DNA of 64,000 bases from Thermoproteota archaeon (lineage in GTDB: Archaea > Korarchaeota > JAOZGF01 > JAOZFZ01). Numbering within the stretch: the stretch's first letter is position 1; the number at the start of each line of letters is the position of its first letter. Shown here one piece after another: positions 31,217-41,450 of the stretch. The notes under the pieces are model-generated. The model did no database searches. It saw only the letters and a list, made by a program, of their open reading frames with translations, and was not told the origin of the DNA. The DNA lies in contig JAOZFT010000004.1 of NCBI GenBank assembly GCA_027492035.1, positions 473,249 through 537,248 on the forward strand, in the 5' to 3' direction. The translations under genes were made by a program, and so were the position numbers.

Positions 31217-33121
31217 TCACATTTTTTCAGGTGCTGGAATGCCTAATAAGTTAAGTCCATTCTCCAAAACCTGCTTAACTCCCTTAACCAACTCTAACCT
31301 GAATCTTTTATTTCCCCCCTTTTCAGCTTTTAAAACAGGTATATTTTGGTAAAACTTGTTGAAGGTAAGAGAAAGTTCTGTTAAGAATTGACAAATCACT
31401 TGGGGTGAAAGGGTTTCTCCGGCTTTTTTAACTATGGAGGGGAACTCATAAAGCTTCTTCAAAACCTCCTTTTCCATATCCTTCAACTCTTCAAATTCAT
31501 TTGACTCCTCTATTTCTTGTTCCTTTGCTTTTTCAATTATCCTATTAGCTCTGGCGTAGGTGTACTGGATGTAAGGGCCTGTGTTTTCTTTTAACTCCAG
31601 TGCTTTCTTAATATCAAAGACAACCCATTTCTCCCTTGAGGTTTTAAGCAGCTCAAACTTTAAAGCACCTACAGCCACTTCCTCAGCTTTTTCTTCAACC
31701 CATTCATCAGGTTCATCTCTATTCCTCCTCCTTGTTTCAATTCTTGTTAATTTTTTAAGTTCATCTAACACATCGTCAGCGTTCACAACTAGCCCCTTTC
31801 TGCCAGACATTTTCACAGCTTTCTTTAAATCTTTCCTCTCCTTCTGTTCGTTCTCCAACAGTTCTTCAACTGTTTCTCGGCTTAAAGTTAACAAGCCGTA
31901 ACTGTAATGTAAGTACTTTTTTTTACACCCTATCAAATTAAGAGATGTTTTCACCACTCTCTGCGCATGTTTCTGTTCAGAACCTATAACTGCGATAGTG
32001 TAGTCAGCATCGCTCCATAGATATTTACCTGTTTCTCTAGGTACGGTAGTGAATAACGAAACCTTGTTTGGTTGTAAACAAAATTCTTTAATGAAAAATT
32101 TATGCTTCTCCCTTAAGCAGTTAAGTTTCCACATTGCAAAGGCTATATCTTTAGCCACATACACTGATGTTCCATCGCTCCTAACCAAAACTTCTTCTGC
32201 ATCCTTTTGCTTGGAAAAGAAGGGGTCTTTTGACAAATCAAGAATCCAGCACCCCTTTTTCTCACCTTCATTTTTTTTAATTATTTTACCCGTTTCTTTT
32301 AATTCATTAAAAGCTTTCTCCCATAAACCAGACTTTAAAATATCTGTCTCCCATATTAAATAATTAAAGTATACCTTTATCCTCCAGCAGGTTTCAAGTT
32401 GGGATTTAACAACTTTTTCAGCTAATTCTCTAGCAAATTTCGAATAAGTATTGTTTCCCTCCTCAATTTTAGCAATTATTTCCCTAAGTTTCTTCTCAAA
32501 TTCAGGTTTCTCTTCCACTATCTTAAAAACTTGGGAATAAACTTTTCCGCAATAATGGTCAAATTTCTCTTTCTTTTTCGACTGCAGAGGAAAACCTAGT
32601 TCTGTGTGGGCGAGGACGTTGTAAGCCATTTGGACGCCGCTATCATCAATGTAGTTAACAACCGTTACATTGTAACCTGTAAATTTCATTATCCTTGCTA
32701 AGGCATCTCCCAAACAAGTGTTTCTAAGTATTCCTACATGTAAAGGTTTATTAGGGTTGGCGCTTGTATGTTCAAGTAAAACTTTCTCTCCCTTACCTAA
32801 ATTAACCTCGCCATACCTCCCTTTCTTACTGGAAATTTCACTAAAAACAAATTTAGAAACTTCTCTCCAGTTAAGAAAGAAATTTAAGTAGCCATTTACC
32901 GCCTCCACTTTCTGAATAATTTTTGAAGGCTTGATTTTTTCTGCTAGTTCTTCAGCTATTCCTCTAGGATCTTTTTTTTCTCTTTTTGCTACTTGAAAAG
33001 CTATTGTGGAGGTGTAGTCTCCATGCTGCGGAGAGTCAGGTTTTCTCACAGTTTTTTCGATATCTTCTCGGGGATAAAACCGGGAAAGTACTTCAACAAT
33101 TTCTTTCTTAAGGTCCATCAT
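31217..33121 (-). CDS. argS: Arginyl-tRNA synthetase
   Basis: EHTSANPNKPLHVGILRN (HIGH-like), VRSDGTSVYVAKDIAFAMWK, C-terminal DALR region. Confidence 0.95.
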   Translation of the reverse strand: MMDLKKEIVEVLSRFYPREDIEKTVRKPDSPQHGDYTSTIAFQVAKREKKDPRGIAEELAEKIKPSKIIQKVEAVNGYLNFFLNWREVSKFVFSEISSKKGRYGEVNLGKGEKVLLEHTSANPNKPLHVGILRNTCLGDALARIMKFTGYNVTVVNYIDDSGVQMAYNVLAHTELGFPLQSKKKEKFDHYCGKVYSQVFKIVEEKPEFEKKLREIIAKIEEGNNTYSKFARELAEKVVKSQLETCWRIKVYFNYLIWETDILKSGLWEKAFNELKETGKIIKKNEGEKKGCWILDLSKDPFFSKQKDAEEVLVRSDGTSVYVAKDIAFAMWKLNCLREKHKFFIKEFCLQPNKVSLFTTVPRETGKYLWSDADYTIAVIGSEQKHAQRVVKTSLNLIGCKKKYLHYSYGLLTLSRETVEELLENEQKERKDLKKAVKMSGRKGLVVNADDVLDELKKLTRIETRRRNRDEPDEWVEEKAEEVAVGALKFELLKTSREKWVVFDIKKALELKENTGPYIQYTYARANRIIEKAKEQEIEESNEFEELKDMEKEVLKKLYEFPSIVKKAGETLSPQVICQFLTELSLTFNKFYQNIPVLKAEKGGNKRFRLELVKGVKQVLENGLNLLGIPAPEKM

Positions 33122-33341
33122 AGTCCTTCCCTTACCTTGAAAGATTTAGGTAGAGATACTGGAAACCATCTTAAATTGGAAAGGTTTCTAAATCTTTTTC
33201 CTCCTACATTCTTTCATTTACCGAAAAAAGGAGTGAATTATATAAGTGTTAAAATAAAAATTTTTTAAACCTTTTAAATTTAAGCTCCCCTCTAAAGTCA
33301 AAATAGATTTTGAAGAGTAAAGGGAAGGTGGATTTTTAAAG

Positions 33342-34646
33342 ATGTTTAACCAAAAAATCCTTTTGTTAATATGCGACGGGATGGCTGACAGGCCTTTAAG
33401 GGCATTCAATAATAGAACTCCATTGGAAAAAGCTGAATCGCCTAACCTCGACTTTCTTGCAAAGAAAGGAGTTACAGGGTTAATGGATCCTATTTCTCCA
33501 GGTGTCTCCCCTCCCAGCGACTCATCTCACCTCTTCATTTTCGGTTATGAAAGTAAAGATCATCCTGGAAGAGGTGTAATAGAAGCTTTGGGGGCCTCAA
33601 TACCTTTAAATAGGGAATCTGTGGCTTTCAGGTGCAACATAGCTACAGTTGAAAGAAAAAGTAACCAATTAATTGTGAAAGATAGGAGAGCTGGAAGAAT
33701 AAAAGGGAAAGATGCGGAGGAAGCCGCTAAAATAGTTAATGAAATAGGAGAAATCGACGGTGTGAAAGTTAAATTCTTTCATACGTTAGAGCATAGGGGC
33801 GTTCTGGTTTTAGAGGGTAACTTGTCAAGTCAAGTGACAGACATGGATCCTCAAGTCACAAATTTGCCCGTGGCTAAAGCTAAACCCAAAATTGAAGCTG
33901 GGAAAGATTTGAAAGCAATTAAAACCGCTGAAGTATTGAACAAATTCGTTTTAAAAACATTCACTTTGCTTAATGAGGCGTCTTTTAATGTCGAAAGGAC
34001 AAGTAAAGGGTTGCCTCCTGGAAACATAATTCTACTCAGGGGAGCAGGCAAATTGACTTTTGCAAAGAGTTTTAGTGAAAAATGGGGGTTAAAGTCGGCA
34101 GCAGTTGCCGGGGCTCCGCTCTACAAAGGGTTAGCTAAATTTGCAGGTATGCAGCTCCATGAAACACCTGGTGCGACAGGTTTAGTAGATACAGATTACA
34201 AGGGAAAAATAAATAAAGCCTTAGATTTACTTGGAGAATATGATTTCGTCTTTGTCCATATAAAGGCTTCAGATGTGGCAAGCCATAAAAAGGATTGCTT
34301 GTTGAAAAAGAAAGTCATTGAAAAAATTGATGAAGCTGTTGAACCGTTGGTTGAAACAAAGGATGTGTTAAAGATTATAACAGCTGATCATACAACCTCT
34401 TCAGAGCTAGGTATCCATACAGGTGAACCTGTCCCTCTACTAATTAATGGTTTATCTGTCAGAGTGGATAAAGTAGAAAAATTCGGTGAAAGAGAAGCAG
34501 CTAATGGTGGATTAAACAGAATTAAGGGACTAGATTTAATGCCTATTTTAATAAGTTTATCGAATCGTTCAATTGAGTACGGAGTAAGGGTTACTCCAGA
34601 AGAGAAGTTGTTTCTTGACACTAATTATGAACCTCTTAAGCTGTGA
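33342..34646 (+). CDS. apgM: Archaeal 2,3-bisphosphoglycerate-independent phosphoglycerate mutase
   Basis: LLLICDGMADRPLRAFNNRTPLEKAESPNLDFLAKKGVTGLMDPI, TADHTTSSELGIHTGEPVP. Confidence 0.95.
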   Translation: MFNQKILLLICDGMADRPLRAFNNRTPLEKAESPNLDFLAKKGVTGLMDPISPGVSPPSDSSHLFIFGYESKDHPGRGVIEALGASIPLNRESVAFRCNIATVERKSNQLIVKDRRAGRIKGKDAEEAAKIVNEIGEIDGVKVKFFHTLEHRGVLVLEGNLSSQVTDMDPQVTNLPVAKAKPKIEAGKDLKAIKTAEVLNKFVLKTFTLLNEASFNVERTSKGLPPGNIILLRGAGKLTFAKSFSEKWGLKSAAVAGAPLYKGLAKFAGMQLHETPGATGLVDTDYKGKINKALDLLGEYDFVFVHIKASDVASHKKDCLLKKKVIEKIDEAVEPLVETKDVLKIITADHTTSSELGIHTGEPVPLLINGLSVRVDKVEKFGEREAANGGLNRIKGLDLMPILISLSNRSIEYGVRVTPEEKLFLDTNYEPLKL

Positions 34647-34663
34647 AAAAGGTTTGAGGGAAA

Positions 34664-35842
34664 ATGGAGGAATATGACGTTGTGGTTGTAGGGGCAGGGC
34701 CAGCTGGATGTACAGCAGCTTATTATTCCTCACGTCAAGGATTAAAAACGTTGTTGGTTGAAAGAAAGAAAAGAGTAGGGTTTCCTGTCCAATGTGGTGA
34801 ACTTATGCCTACTCTTGAGCTTGTTAAGAAAATATTTAAAAACCTTCCAAACCCTGAAGAGCTCTTCATTTATCCAGAAAATGTAGTTGAACAGGAAATA
34901 AATGAATTAGCTGTTGGAGACTCTGAAAAAATACATTTTACAATTGAAATGAGTCTTTGTTCAATTGATAGGGAAAAATTCGATAATTACCTATTTAGGA
35001 AAGCTAAGGAATCAGGGGCCTATACAATGACATCAACTTACTTCTCAGACATGAAAAATGATGGAACCATCCTTTTAAAAAGAAGAAACGAGGAATTCAA
35101 AGTTAAAACGAAACTGGTCATAGGTGCAGATGGTATCTTCTCAACAGTAGCTAAAAAAAACAATCTTTCAAGAAATGAAAAAGCTTATCCTACTCTTCAG
35201 TACACTTTACAAAATACGAAATTAGAGGATGACAGAGTTTACATGTTTTTTGATAGGATGAACTCCCCTGACGGATTTGTTTGGTTGATTCCGAAAAAAT
35301 CAAGAAGAGTAAACGCTGGTTTAGGGTTCCCGAAATATGCAGCAGAACTCACCAAACTAAAAACTCAACTTGACAACTTCATTTCAAATCATCCTGCTAC
35401 GAAGTCAAGCTTAGAAGGTGCAGAGGTTGAAAAAGTCACAGCTGGATGGGTTCCTGTTGGGGGGCCGCTGAAAAAAACATGGTCTGAAACAAAGGAGGTC
35501 AAAGTAGTCTTGATTGGTGACGCAGGGGGTTTTGTAGCTGCCCACAATGGTGCAGGCGTACCTGGCGCCTTAATAACTGGAAAAATCGCTGGTGAAATTG
35601 CTTATTTAAATATAAAAGAGCATAAAAGTATTTCTTTATATGAGAGAAAATGGAGAAGAGAAGTAGGTAAACCACTCTTCAATTCATTGAAAATTTTGAA
35701 TATGGTTTTGCCTCTCTACCAAAACAAAGAGAAATTTGAAAAACTTTTATCGAGGGTAAATAAAAAATTGATCGAGAAAGCTTTTTATACAGAGATTCCT
35801 TGGCAGTTTCATTTATTCCCATTACTTAAAATAATACTCTAG
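34664..35842 (+). CDS. Geranylgeranyl reductase family FAD-dependent oxidoreductase (second copy)
   Basis: YDVVVVGAGPAGCTAAYYSSRQGLKTLLVERKKRVGFPVQCGE, IGDAGGFVAAHNGAGVPGALITGK. Confidence 0.9.
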   Translation: MEEYDVVVVGAGPAGCTAAYYSSRQGLKTLLVERKKRVGFPVQCGELMPTLELVKKIFKNLPNPEELFIYPENVVEQEINELAVGDSEKIHFTIEMSLCSIDREKFDNYLFRKAKESGAYTMTSTYFSDMKNDGTILLKRRNEEFKVKTKLVIGADGIFSTVAKKNNLSRNEKAYPTLQYTLQNTKLEDDRVYMFFDRMNSPDGFVWLIPKKSRRVNAGLGFPKYAAELTKLKTQLDNFISNHPATKSSLEGAEVEKVTAGWVPVGGPLKKTWSETKEVKVVLIGDAGGFVAAHNGAGVPGALITGKIAGEIAYLNIKEHKSISLYERKWRREVGKPLFNSLKILNMVLPLYQNKEKFEKLLSRVNKKLIEKAFYTEIPWQFHLFPLLKIIL

Positions 35843-37497
35843 TATGGTGGTAATTCCCCTCTTCTTCTTAAGGATAAATTCTCATCTATGCTTTTTGCAG
35901 CAATTATTTCTATCAGTTTAGCTTTTCTTCCCTTTTTACGCATTATCCGCCCAAGTCTTTGCAAATATTGCCTTGTGGAGCCTGTGCCGCTGAGTATAAT
36001 TCCGACTAAAGCGTCAGGAACATCTATTCCTTCATCTAAAACTTCACCTGAACAAATAACATTTATCTCTCCCCTCGAAAACATTTCTAAAATTTTTCTC
36101 CTTTCATCTCTCGGGGTTTCATGGGTGATTTCAGGTATAAGGAAGGTTCTAGATATTTTCTTCACTAAATCTACATACCTCGAAAAAATAATTACCTTCT
36201 CCCCCCTGAATTTCTCAAGAAGCTTCTCTAAAACATCTATTTTTCTTTCAGCATTTAAAGCTATTTGATTGGCTTTATTTTTAGCTCTTAAGGCTTCTAA
36301 AGCTTGTTTATTATATTTAGCCTTTCTCAAAACTAAATTGAAGGCTTCAATCGGACTTTTCACTTGTGGAAAATTTTGCCTAACAAAGCTCCAGTAGTGG
36401 TTCATCAATTTTCTATATTCCCTTTTCTCCTTTTCAGTTAAGTCTACAAAGATTTTCTCTTCTTCAAACTCTTCTATATATCCCTTCCTTTGCAACTCAG
36501 TTGTTTCTGCAGCGACAATGAAGGGACCTATTAACTTAGGCATTTCTAAATGGAGAACATCCTTTCTTACAGGCGTAGCTGTTAATCCTAACCTAAAAGG
36601 TGAAATTGTGAATTTTAAAGCTGTACTGTAACTTGGTGAAACAGAATGGTGGCATTCATCCGCAATTATTAAACCAAATTTATCAGTTATTCTTCGGACA
36701 TATTTAGAAGCAGATTTGTAGGTTGCAACAGTTATTTCATTTACATTTCTTTCTCCTCCACCCAAAATACCTATTTCACATTCCTCTACTGCCAAATATT
36801 TCACTATCCTTTCTTTCCATTGATGAAGCAAGTCGATTGTGGGAACTAAGACAATTGTCTTCATTTTCAAATCATAAATTGCTTTTAAGGCTATGAATGT
36901 TTTGCCACTGGCCACTGGACTTACAATTACCCCCCTACAGCCCTCCCCTTTCCACTGATTGTAAGCTTTTATTTGGTAGTCTCTAAGCTTAAATTTAGGT
37001 TCATTACTTAATGGAAAGGAGAGTTTAAAGTTTAATTTAGAGTTTGTTTTGGTTTTAAAACCTAATTTCTCCAGTTTACTTTTTAGCTGAGGAAATAAGT
37101 AAGGATAGGTCCGGAAGGTGTTTGAAGCTATTTCATAAACTAGAGGATTTATCCCTGAATTTCTTAGTTTAGTTACTGCGTTGCGGAATTCAGGTGAAGA
37201 AATAATTAAATCAGAACCCTGTAGTTTTATATAGATAACGTGTTTACCTCTTTCTCTCTCCTCAATGTACCTCTTTAATTCCTTACTAAGATAGAAACCA
37301 TTTTCTTGAAGAATTTCTTCCAATAATTCTGTTTTACCTACGCATTTTTCCAGGTTCAACTTGAAAATATAACCTTCTCCATCGAAACCAACTGAATCAG
37401 AAAAACTTAACAATTTCGTGAGTTTGTTGCTTGTTAACTCCCTAACTTTAAAATATTTATTTTTTAAAGTTAATACTTTACTGTCACTTTTACTCAT
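35839..37497 (-). CDS. XPB-like SF2 DNA helicase
   Basis: RDYQIKAYNQW, VSPVASGKTFIALKA, IIADECHHS, GLTATP, QYLQRLGRIMRKKGRKAKL. Confidence 0.9.
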   Translation of the reverse strand: MSKSDSKVLTLKNKYFKVRELTSNKLTKLLSFSDSVGFDGEGYIFKLNLEKCVGKTELLEEILQENGFYLSKELKRYIEERERGKHVIYIKLQGSDLIISSPEFRNAVTKLRNSGINPLVYEIASNTFRTYPYLFPQLKSKLEKLGFKTKTNSKLNFKLSFPLSNEPKFKLRDYQIKAYNQWKGEGCRGVIVSPVASGKTFIALKAIYDLKMKTIVLVPTIDLLHQWKERIVKYLAVEECEIGILGGGERNVNEITVATYKSASKYVRRITDKFGLIIADECHHSVSPSYSTALKFTISPFRLGLTATPVRKDVLHLEMPKLIGPFIVAAETTELQRKGYIEEFEEEKIFVDLTEKEKREYRKLMNHYWSFVRQNFPQVKSPIEAFNLVLRKAKYNKQALEALRAKNKANQIALNAERKIDVLEKLLEKFRGEKVIIFSRYVDLVKKISRTFLIPEITHETPRDERRKILEMFSRGEINVICSGEVLDEGIDVPDALVGIILSGTGSTRQYLQRLGRIMRKKGRKAKLIEIIAAKSIDENLSLRRRGELPPY

Positions 37498-37532
37498 TTA
37501 TGTGAAGACCTTTTATTTTCCAGTTTCTAAAA

Positions 37533-38255
37533 CTAGATGAGACCTTTTTCCTTGTATATCTCTATTAATTTTTCTGCTGTGAAATTTAAGTTTGTTATCT
37601 TTACCCCTAAAGGACCTGTTTTCAAAGTAATTACGTGGTTTACTAGTAAAGGAGTAATAACCTCTGGGATTACAGAGTTTTCTAATGGACCTCCATCAAT
37701 AGGTCTTAATCCGGGAATTAATCTGACAAGTTCCATAACAACTTTCTTAGCTTCTTTCTCACCGCAAACAATTATATCGCAGTTTATCTCCCTCCTGTTT
37801 AAGTCTTGAACAGCTGCTGCACCTACATTATGGAAAGCTGAAGCTACTCTAACATGAGTTGGTGTAACTTTCCTTATTTCGTTTGCTACTGATCCCTCTT
37901 TTGAAAGGACAGGCTTTAAACCATACTTTCCCTTCACCATAGGTACAATGGTTGAAACCAGTATACTCCCTTCCTTAAAGTTTTCTTTCAATCCCTCCAC
38001 TGTTTTTGTATGATAAGGGTAAGGGACTGTTAAGAATGAAACATCCGCCACCTTTACTGCTTCATTGTTCACCATGCCTTTCACCCTGTTTTTAGTGTAC
38101 TTCTTCAAAATCTCATTTGCATCGTTTGCTCTCCTTAAAGCTTTCTCTTGCTTTCTTGAACCTATTATAACTTCTTCTCCAGCTACAGCAAATCTCAAAA
38201 CAAGTCCAAAACCTAAGTCGCCAGTGCCTCCCAACACGGCAATTTTTCTTTTCAA
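37533..38255 (-). CDS. npdG: F420H2:NADP oxidoreductase-like protein (NpdG)
   Basis: IAVLGGTGDLGFGLVLRFAVAGEEVIIGSR; NPAVGDLGFGL-type Rossmann and CGEKEAKKVVMELV...GPLENS. Confidence 0.85.
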   Translation of the reverse strand: MKRKIAVLGGTGDLGFGLVLRFAVAGEEVIIGSRKQEKALRRANDANEILKKYTKNRVKGMVNNEAVKVADVSFLTVPYPYHTKTVEGLKENFKEGSILVSTIVPMVKGKYGLKPVLSKEGSVANEIRKVTPTHVRVASAFHNVGAAAVQDLNRREINCDIIVCGEKEAKKVVMELVRLIPGLRPIDGGPLENSVIPEVITPLLVNHVITLKTGPLGVKITNLNFTAEKLIEIYKEKGLI

Positions 38256-38369
38256 TTTTAAGCACCTTTAATCAAATTTAAATTCTTAAAAAGGAAGACA
38301 TTTCTTAAGAAATGTTTTTAACTTGTCCTTTAACAAACTCTCATTTGATTTTTTTCCTTTATAAATTGT

Positions 38370-39029
38370 TCATTCACCGAAGGCCCGGTCACCTGCATCA
38401 CCTAAACCTGGGACAATATACCCTTTACTGTTAAGCTCAGGATCTATTGCTAAAGTGTAGATTTCCACGAAGGGGAATCTGTCAAGTATCCTCTTTACCC
38501 CTGTCTCTGCAGAAACAACACAAGCAACTATTAACCTCTTAGGTTTCTTTATTTTTATGATTTTCTCTATTACTGCTTCTAAAGTGGATCCTGTAGCCAG
38601 CATGGGGTCAGAAATAATAACTACGGTGTCTTCATGGATGCTTGGAATTTTTACGTAGTTTATTTCAATGTCGAACTTCTCTCCACCCCTGTAGCTTTCC
38701 TCCATCCTTCTTGCACTAATTATTCCTTGTCTTGAAAGGGGAAAAATCCTTATTAACCCCTCTGTTAAAGGTATAGCTGCCCTTAAAACAGTTATTATCA
38801 AAACTTTATCTATCCCCTCTATTTTCACGCCTTTGGTTTTGGCTAAAGGAGTTTCCACTAAAACCTCTCTTTTTTTAAAGGATTTAAGTATTTCGTAACC
38901 CATGTACCTCCCTATTCTTACCAAACTTCTCCTGAACTCTATCTGGCTTAAGTTCTTGTCGCGGACTCTAGTTAATTCTTGTTGCAGGAAAGGATGGTTT
39001 AAAACATGTACTCTTCCATTAACACCCAC
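38370..39029 (-). CDS. upp: Uracil phosphoribosyltransferase
   Basis: VHVLNHPFLQQELTRVRDKN, ISDPMLATGSTLEAVIEKI, YIVPGLGDAGDRAFG. Confidence 0.95.
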   Translation of the reverse strand: MGVNGRVHVLNHPFLQQELTRVRDKNLSQIEFRRSLVRIGRYMGYEILKSFKKREVLVETPLAKTKGVKIEGIDKVLIITVLRAAIPLTEGLIRIFPLSRQGIISARRMEESYRGGEKFDIEINYVKIPSIHEDTVVIISDPMLATGSTLEAVIEKIIKIKKPKRLIVACVVSAETGVKRILDRFPFVEIYTLAIDPELNSKGYIVPGLGDAGDRAFGE

Positions 39030-39639
39030 TTAAAACCTCCTCTTTCAAATATTTAGCTATAAAATATATTTCAGCGCTTCTAGCTCTGGAAGCCTTAGGT
39101 TTAAACCTTTTAACTTGTTTAAAATAGTTTTTAACTTCCTTAAAAAAACTTTCTGATGAGGAACCCTGAAACACCTTCACAACAAATTTTCCATTTCTTT
39201 TCAAAACTTTTCTAGAAATGTTTAATGCTCTCTTTGCTAAAAGAATTTGTTTTAGGTGATCTAGTTCCCAGTGACCAGAAACATTTGGTGCTAAATCGGA
39301 CAATACCACATCTGCTTTTTGAGGAAGTGCTAACTGAATTTTTTCAACTGCGTTAGGGTTGTTGATGTCCGTTAACAAGAATTTTATGTTTTTATACGGA
39401 AAAACCGTGACAGGTTTAATATCTACAGCTAAAATGAATCCTTCATCACCTGAAAGCTTTCTTGCTACTTCAGTCCAGCCGCCTGGGGCTGCACCTAAAT
39501 CAACTACTACATCTCCTTTTCTGAAAATACGGAACTTCCTGTCTATTTGGAGGAGTTTAAACGCTGCTCTACTTCTAAAATTTTTTTTCTTAGCTAGCCT
39601 GTAATAGTAATCCCTCCTTATGTAGGGCCTACTCCCCAT
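39019..39639 (-). CDS. rlmE: FtsJ/RlmE-type rRNA 2'-O-methyltransferase
   Basis: YYRLAKKKNFRSRAAFKLLQID, VVDLGAAPGGWTEVA, VLSDLAPNVSG. Confidence 0.93.
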   Translation of the reverse strand: MGSRPYIRRDYYYRLAKKKNFRSRAAFKLLQIDRKFRIFRKGDVVVDLGAAPGGWTEVARKLSGDEGFILAVDIKPVTVFPYKNIKFLLTDINNPNAVEKIQLALPQKADVVLSDLAPNVSGHWELDHLKQILLAKRALNISRKVLKRNGKFVVKVFQGSSSESFFKEVKNYFKQVKRFKPKASRARSAEIYFIAKYLKEEVLSGC

Positions 39640-39677
39640 CTTCTCTCCCTTCTTTTTAAAGAAACAAGGAACTAACT

Positions 39678-39977
39678 CTAAGAGCCTCCACCAACAGGAG
39701 GGAAAATAGCTATCCTCTCTCCTCCCTTGAGTTTCGTTTCCAAACCTTTAAGAAAAATAATGTTCCTTCCATTAACAAAAACTCTAAAATGTTCACTAAC
39801 CCCCCCTTTTCTTTCATCCAAGATTTTACGCGTTAATTCCTTCCCGTACTTTTCTCCAAGTTTAAAGATAGCTTCCTTAACAGTTGAACTTTCAGGTAAC
39901 TCTAAAACAGCTTCTTTACACTTAGCTATCTCTCTAAGAGAGGCAAAAAGTGCAAAGGTAACTTTTACTTTTTTCAT
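39678..39977 (-). CDS. MoaD/ThiS-family small ubiquitin-like protein
   Basis: FALFASLREIAKCKEAVLELPESSTVKEAIFKL, RIAIFPPVGGGS. Confidence 0.88.
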   Translation of the reverse strand: MKKVKVTFALFASLREIAKCKEAVLELPESSTVKEAIFKLGEKYGKELTRKILDERKGGVSEHFRVFVNGRNIIFLKGLETKLKGGERIAIFPPVGGGS

Positions 39978-40177
39978 TTAATCCCCTTCCCTACTTTTTT
40001 TTCTTTCCTCTAAAAACTAATTACATCTTGTTACTAGAGAGAAAAGGCTAGAGTTACTTTTTTCTTCCAGTTTTTTTGGAGGAGGTGCACCCCAATCTAA
40101 TTTGTTATTTTTTGAAAACTTGATTACTTGTTTTTATTTTAAAAGGAAAATTTAAAAATAAATTTTTCATTATTTTA

Positions 40178-40197
40178 ATATAGGTAAATATAGGCAA
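40178..40197 (+). repeat. Two tandem 10-bp near-identical copies upstream of inositol-phosphate synthase
   Basis: ATATAGGTAA ATATAGGCAA. Confidence 0.6.
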
Positions 40198-40243
40198 GGA
40201 CATTATCCCTTCTCCTACATTCTTCAATTCAATAAATGTCCTT
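40196..40243. repeat. 9-bp inverted repeat AAGGACATT / AATGTCCTT
   Basis: AAGGACATT at 40196-40204 and AATGTCCTT at 40235-40243, spacer 30 bp. Confidence 0.55.
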
Positions 40244-40271
40244 TACTGTTTAAGTTCTTTCCTACCGTATT

Positions 40272-40280
40272 CTATATAAT
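40272..40280 (+). promoter_or_regulatory. Putative TATA box upstream of inositol-phosphate synthase
   Basis: CTATATAAT about 60 nt upstream of ATG 40335. Confidence 0.45.
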
Positions 40281-40334
40281 CCGCTAAAAATTATCTTTTA
40301 TTATTTCCCCTAAAAAACTAAGAGGTGTTTTGCA

Positions 40335-41426
40335 ATGAATAAAATAAAAGTAGCAATAGCTGGAATAGGAAATTGTGCCTCATCCCTTATACAAGGCGTT
40401 TATTATTATAGAAACAAGAAAGAGGGAGATTGTTTCATTCCAGGATTAATGCACTTAGATTTTGGCGGGTACAAAATAGGAGATATCGAATTCGTAGCTG
40501 CTTTTGATGTTGATGAGAGAAAAATAGGAAAAGATTTAAGTGAAGCGATTTTATCAAAACCTAACTGCGTACCTAAGTTCGCTGAAGTGCCAAAATTAAA
40601 CGTGGAAGTTTTGAAAGCGCCAGTGCTTGACGGTGTAGCTCCCCACATGAAAACTTTAAAATACGGAGAAGGATTCCTTGTTAATGACGAAAACGACCCT
40701 GTTGACGTAGTCTCTGTACTGAAAGAAACAGATGCTGAAATGTTAATCAATTTCACGCCTGTGGGTTCTCGTGAAGCAACAAGGTTTTTTGCTGATGCAG
40801 CTTTAAAAGCTAAAGTGGCTTTCATAAACGGAATACCTGAGTTCATAGCTTCAAACCCTGAATGGGCATCCAAATTTGAAAAAAACAAGTTACCGGTAGC
40901 TGGTGACGATATAAAAAGCCAAATTGGAGCCACGATCTTGCACAGAGTAATAACGCAGCTTTTAAAGGATAGAGGAATAAAAATAGATGAAACCTACCAA
41001 TTAAATATAGGAGGGAACATGGACTTCTTAAACATGATAGAAGAAGATAGGCTAAAAACTAAAAGGATAAGTAAAACAGAGGCAGTGACAAGCTTACTCG
41101 ACTATGAAGTTCCAGTAAGGATCGGACCCAGTGACTATGTTGGTTTTCTAGGGGATAGAAAAATTTGTTACATTTGGGTGAAGGGAAGGAACTTCGGTGA
41201 GTTCCCTGTCTACATAGATATTAAACTAAATGTTGCAGACTCCCCAAACTCTGCAGGTGTAATGATAGATGTTGTAAGAGCTGTCAAAATAGCGTTGGAC
41301 AGAGGAGTAGCAGGTCCTCTCATAAGTATCTCTTCTTACGCCTTTAAACACCCACCCTTGCAATACCCCGACGACATAGCTAAAAGAATGGTTCAGGAGT
41401 TTATTGAAGGGAAGAGAGAGCGTTAA
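40335..41426 (+). CDS. Inositol-3-phosphate synthase
   Basis: VAIAGIGNCASSLIQGVYYYR, NFTPVGSREATRFFADAAL, AGDDIKSQIGATILHR, NIGGNMDFLNM. Confidence 0.94.
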   Translation: MNKIKVAIAGIGNCASSLIQGVYYYRNKKEGDCFIPGLMHLDFGGYKIGDIEFVAAFDVDERKIGKDLSEAILSKPNCVPKFAEVPKLNVEVLKAPVLDGVAPHMKTLKYGEGFLVNDENDPVDVVSVLKETDAEMLINFTPVGSREATRFFADAALKAKVAFINGIPEFIASNPEWASKFEKNKLPVAGDDIKSQIGATILHRVITQLLKDRGIKIDETYQLNIGGNMDFLNMIEEDRLKTKRISKTEAVTSLLDYEVPVRIGPSDYVGFLGDRKICYIWVKGRNFGEFPVYIDIKLNVADSPNSAGVMIDVVRAVKIALDRGVAGPLISISSYAFKHPPLQYPDDIAKRMVQEFIEGKRER

Positions 41427-41450
41427 TTCAAAGCGACTCCCCCCTATTTT

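Noticed and set aside
40406-40933. 175-aa minus-strand ORF
   Set aside because: Antisense shadow of inositol-phosphate synthase
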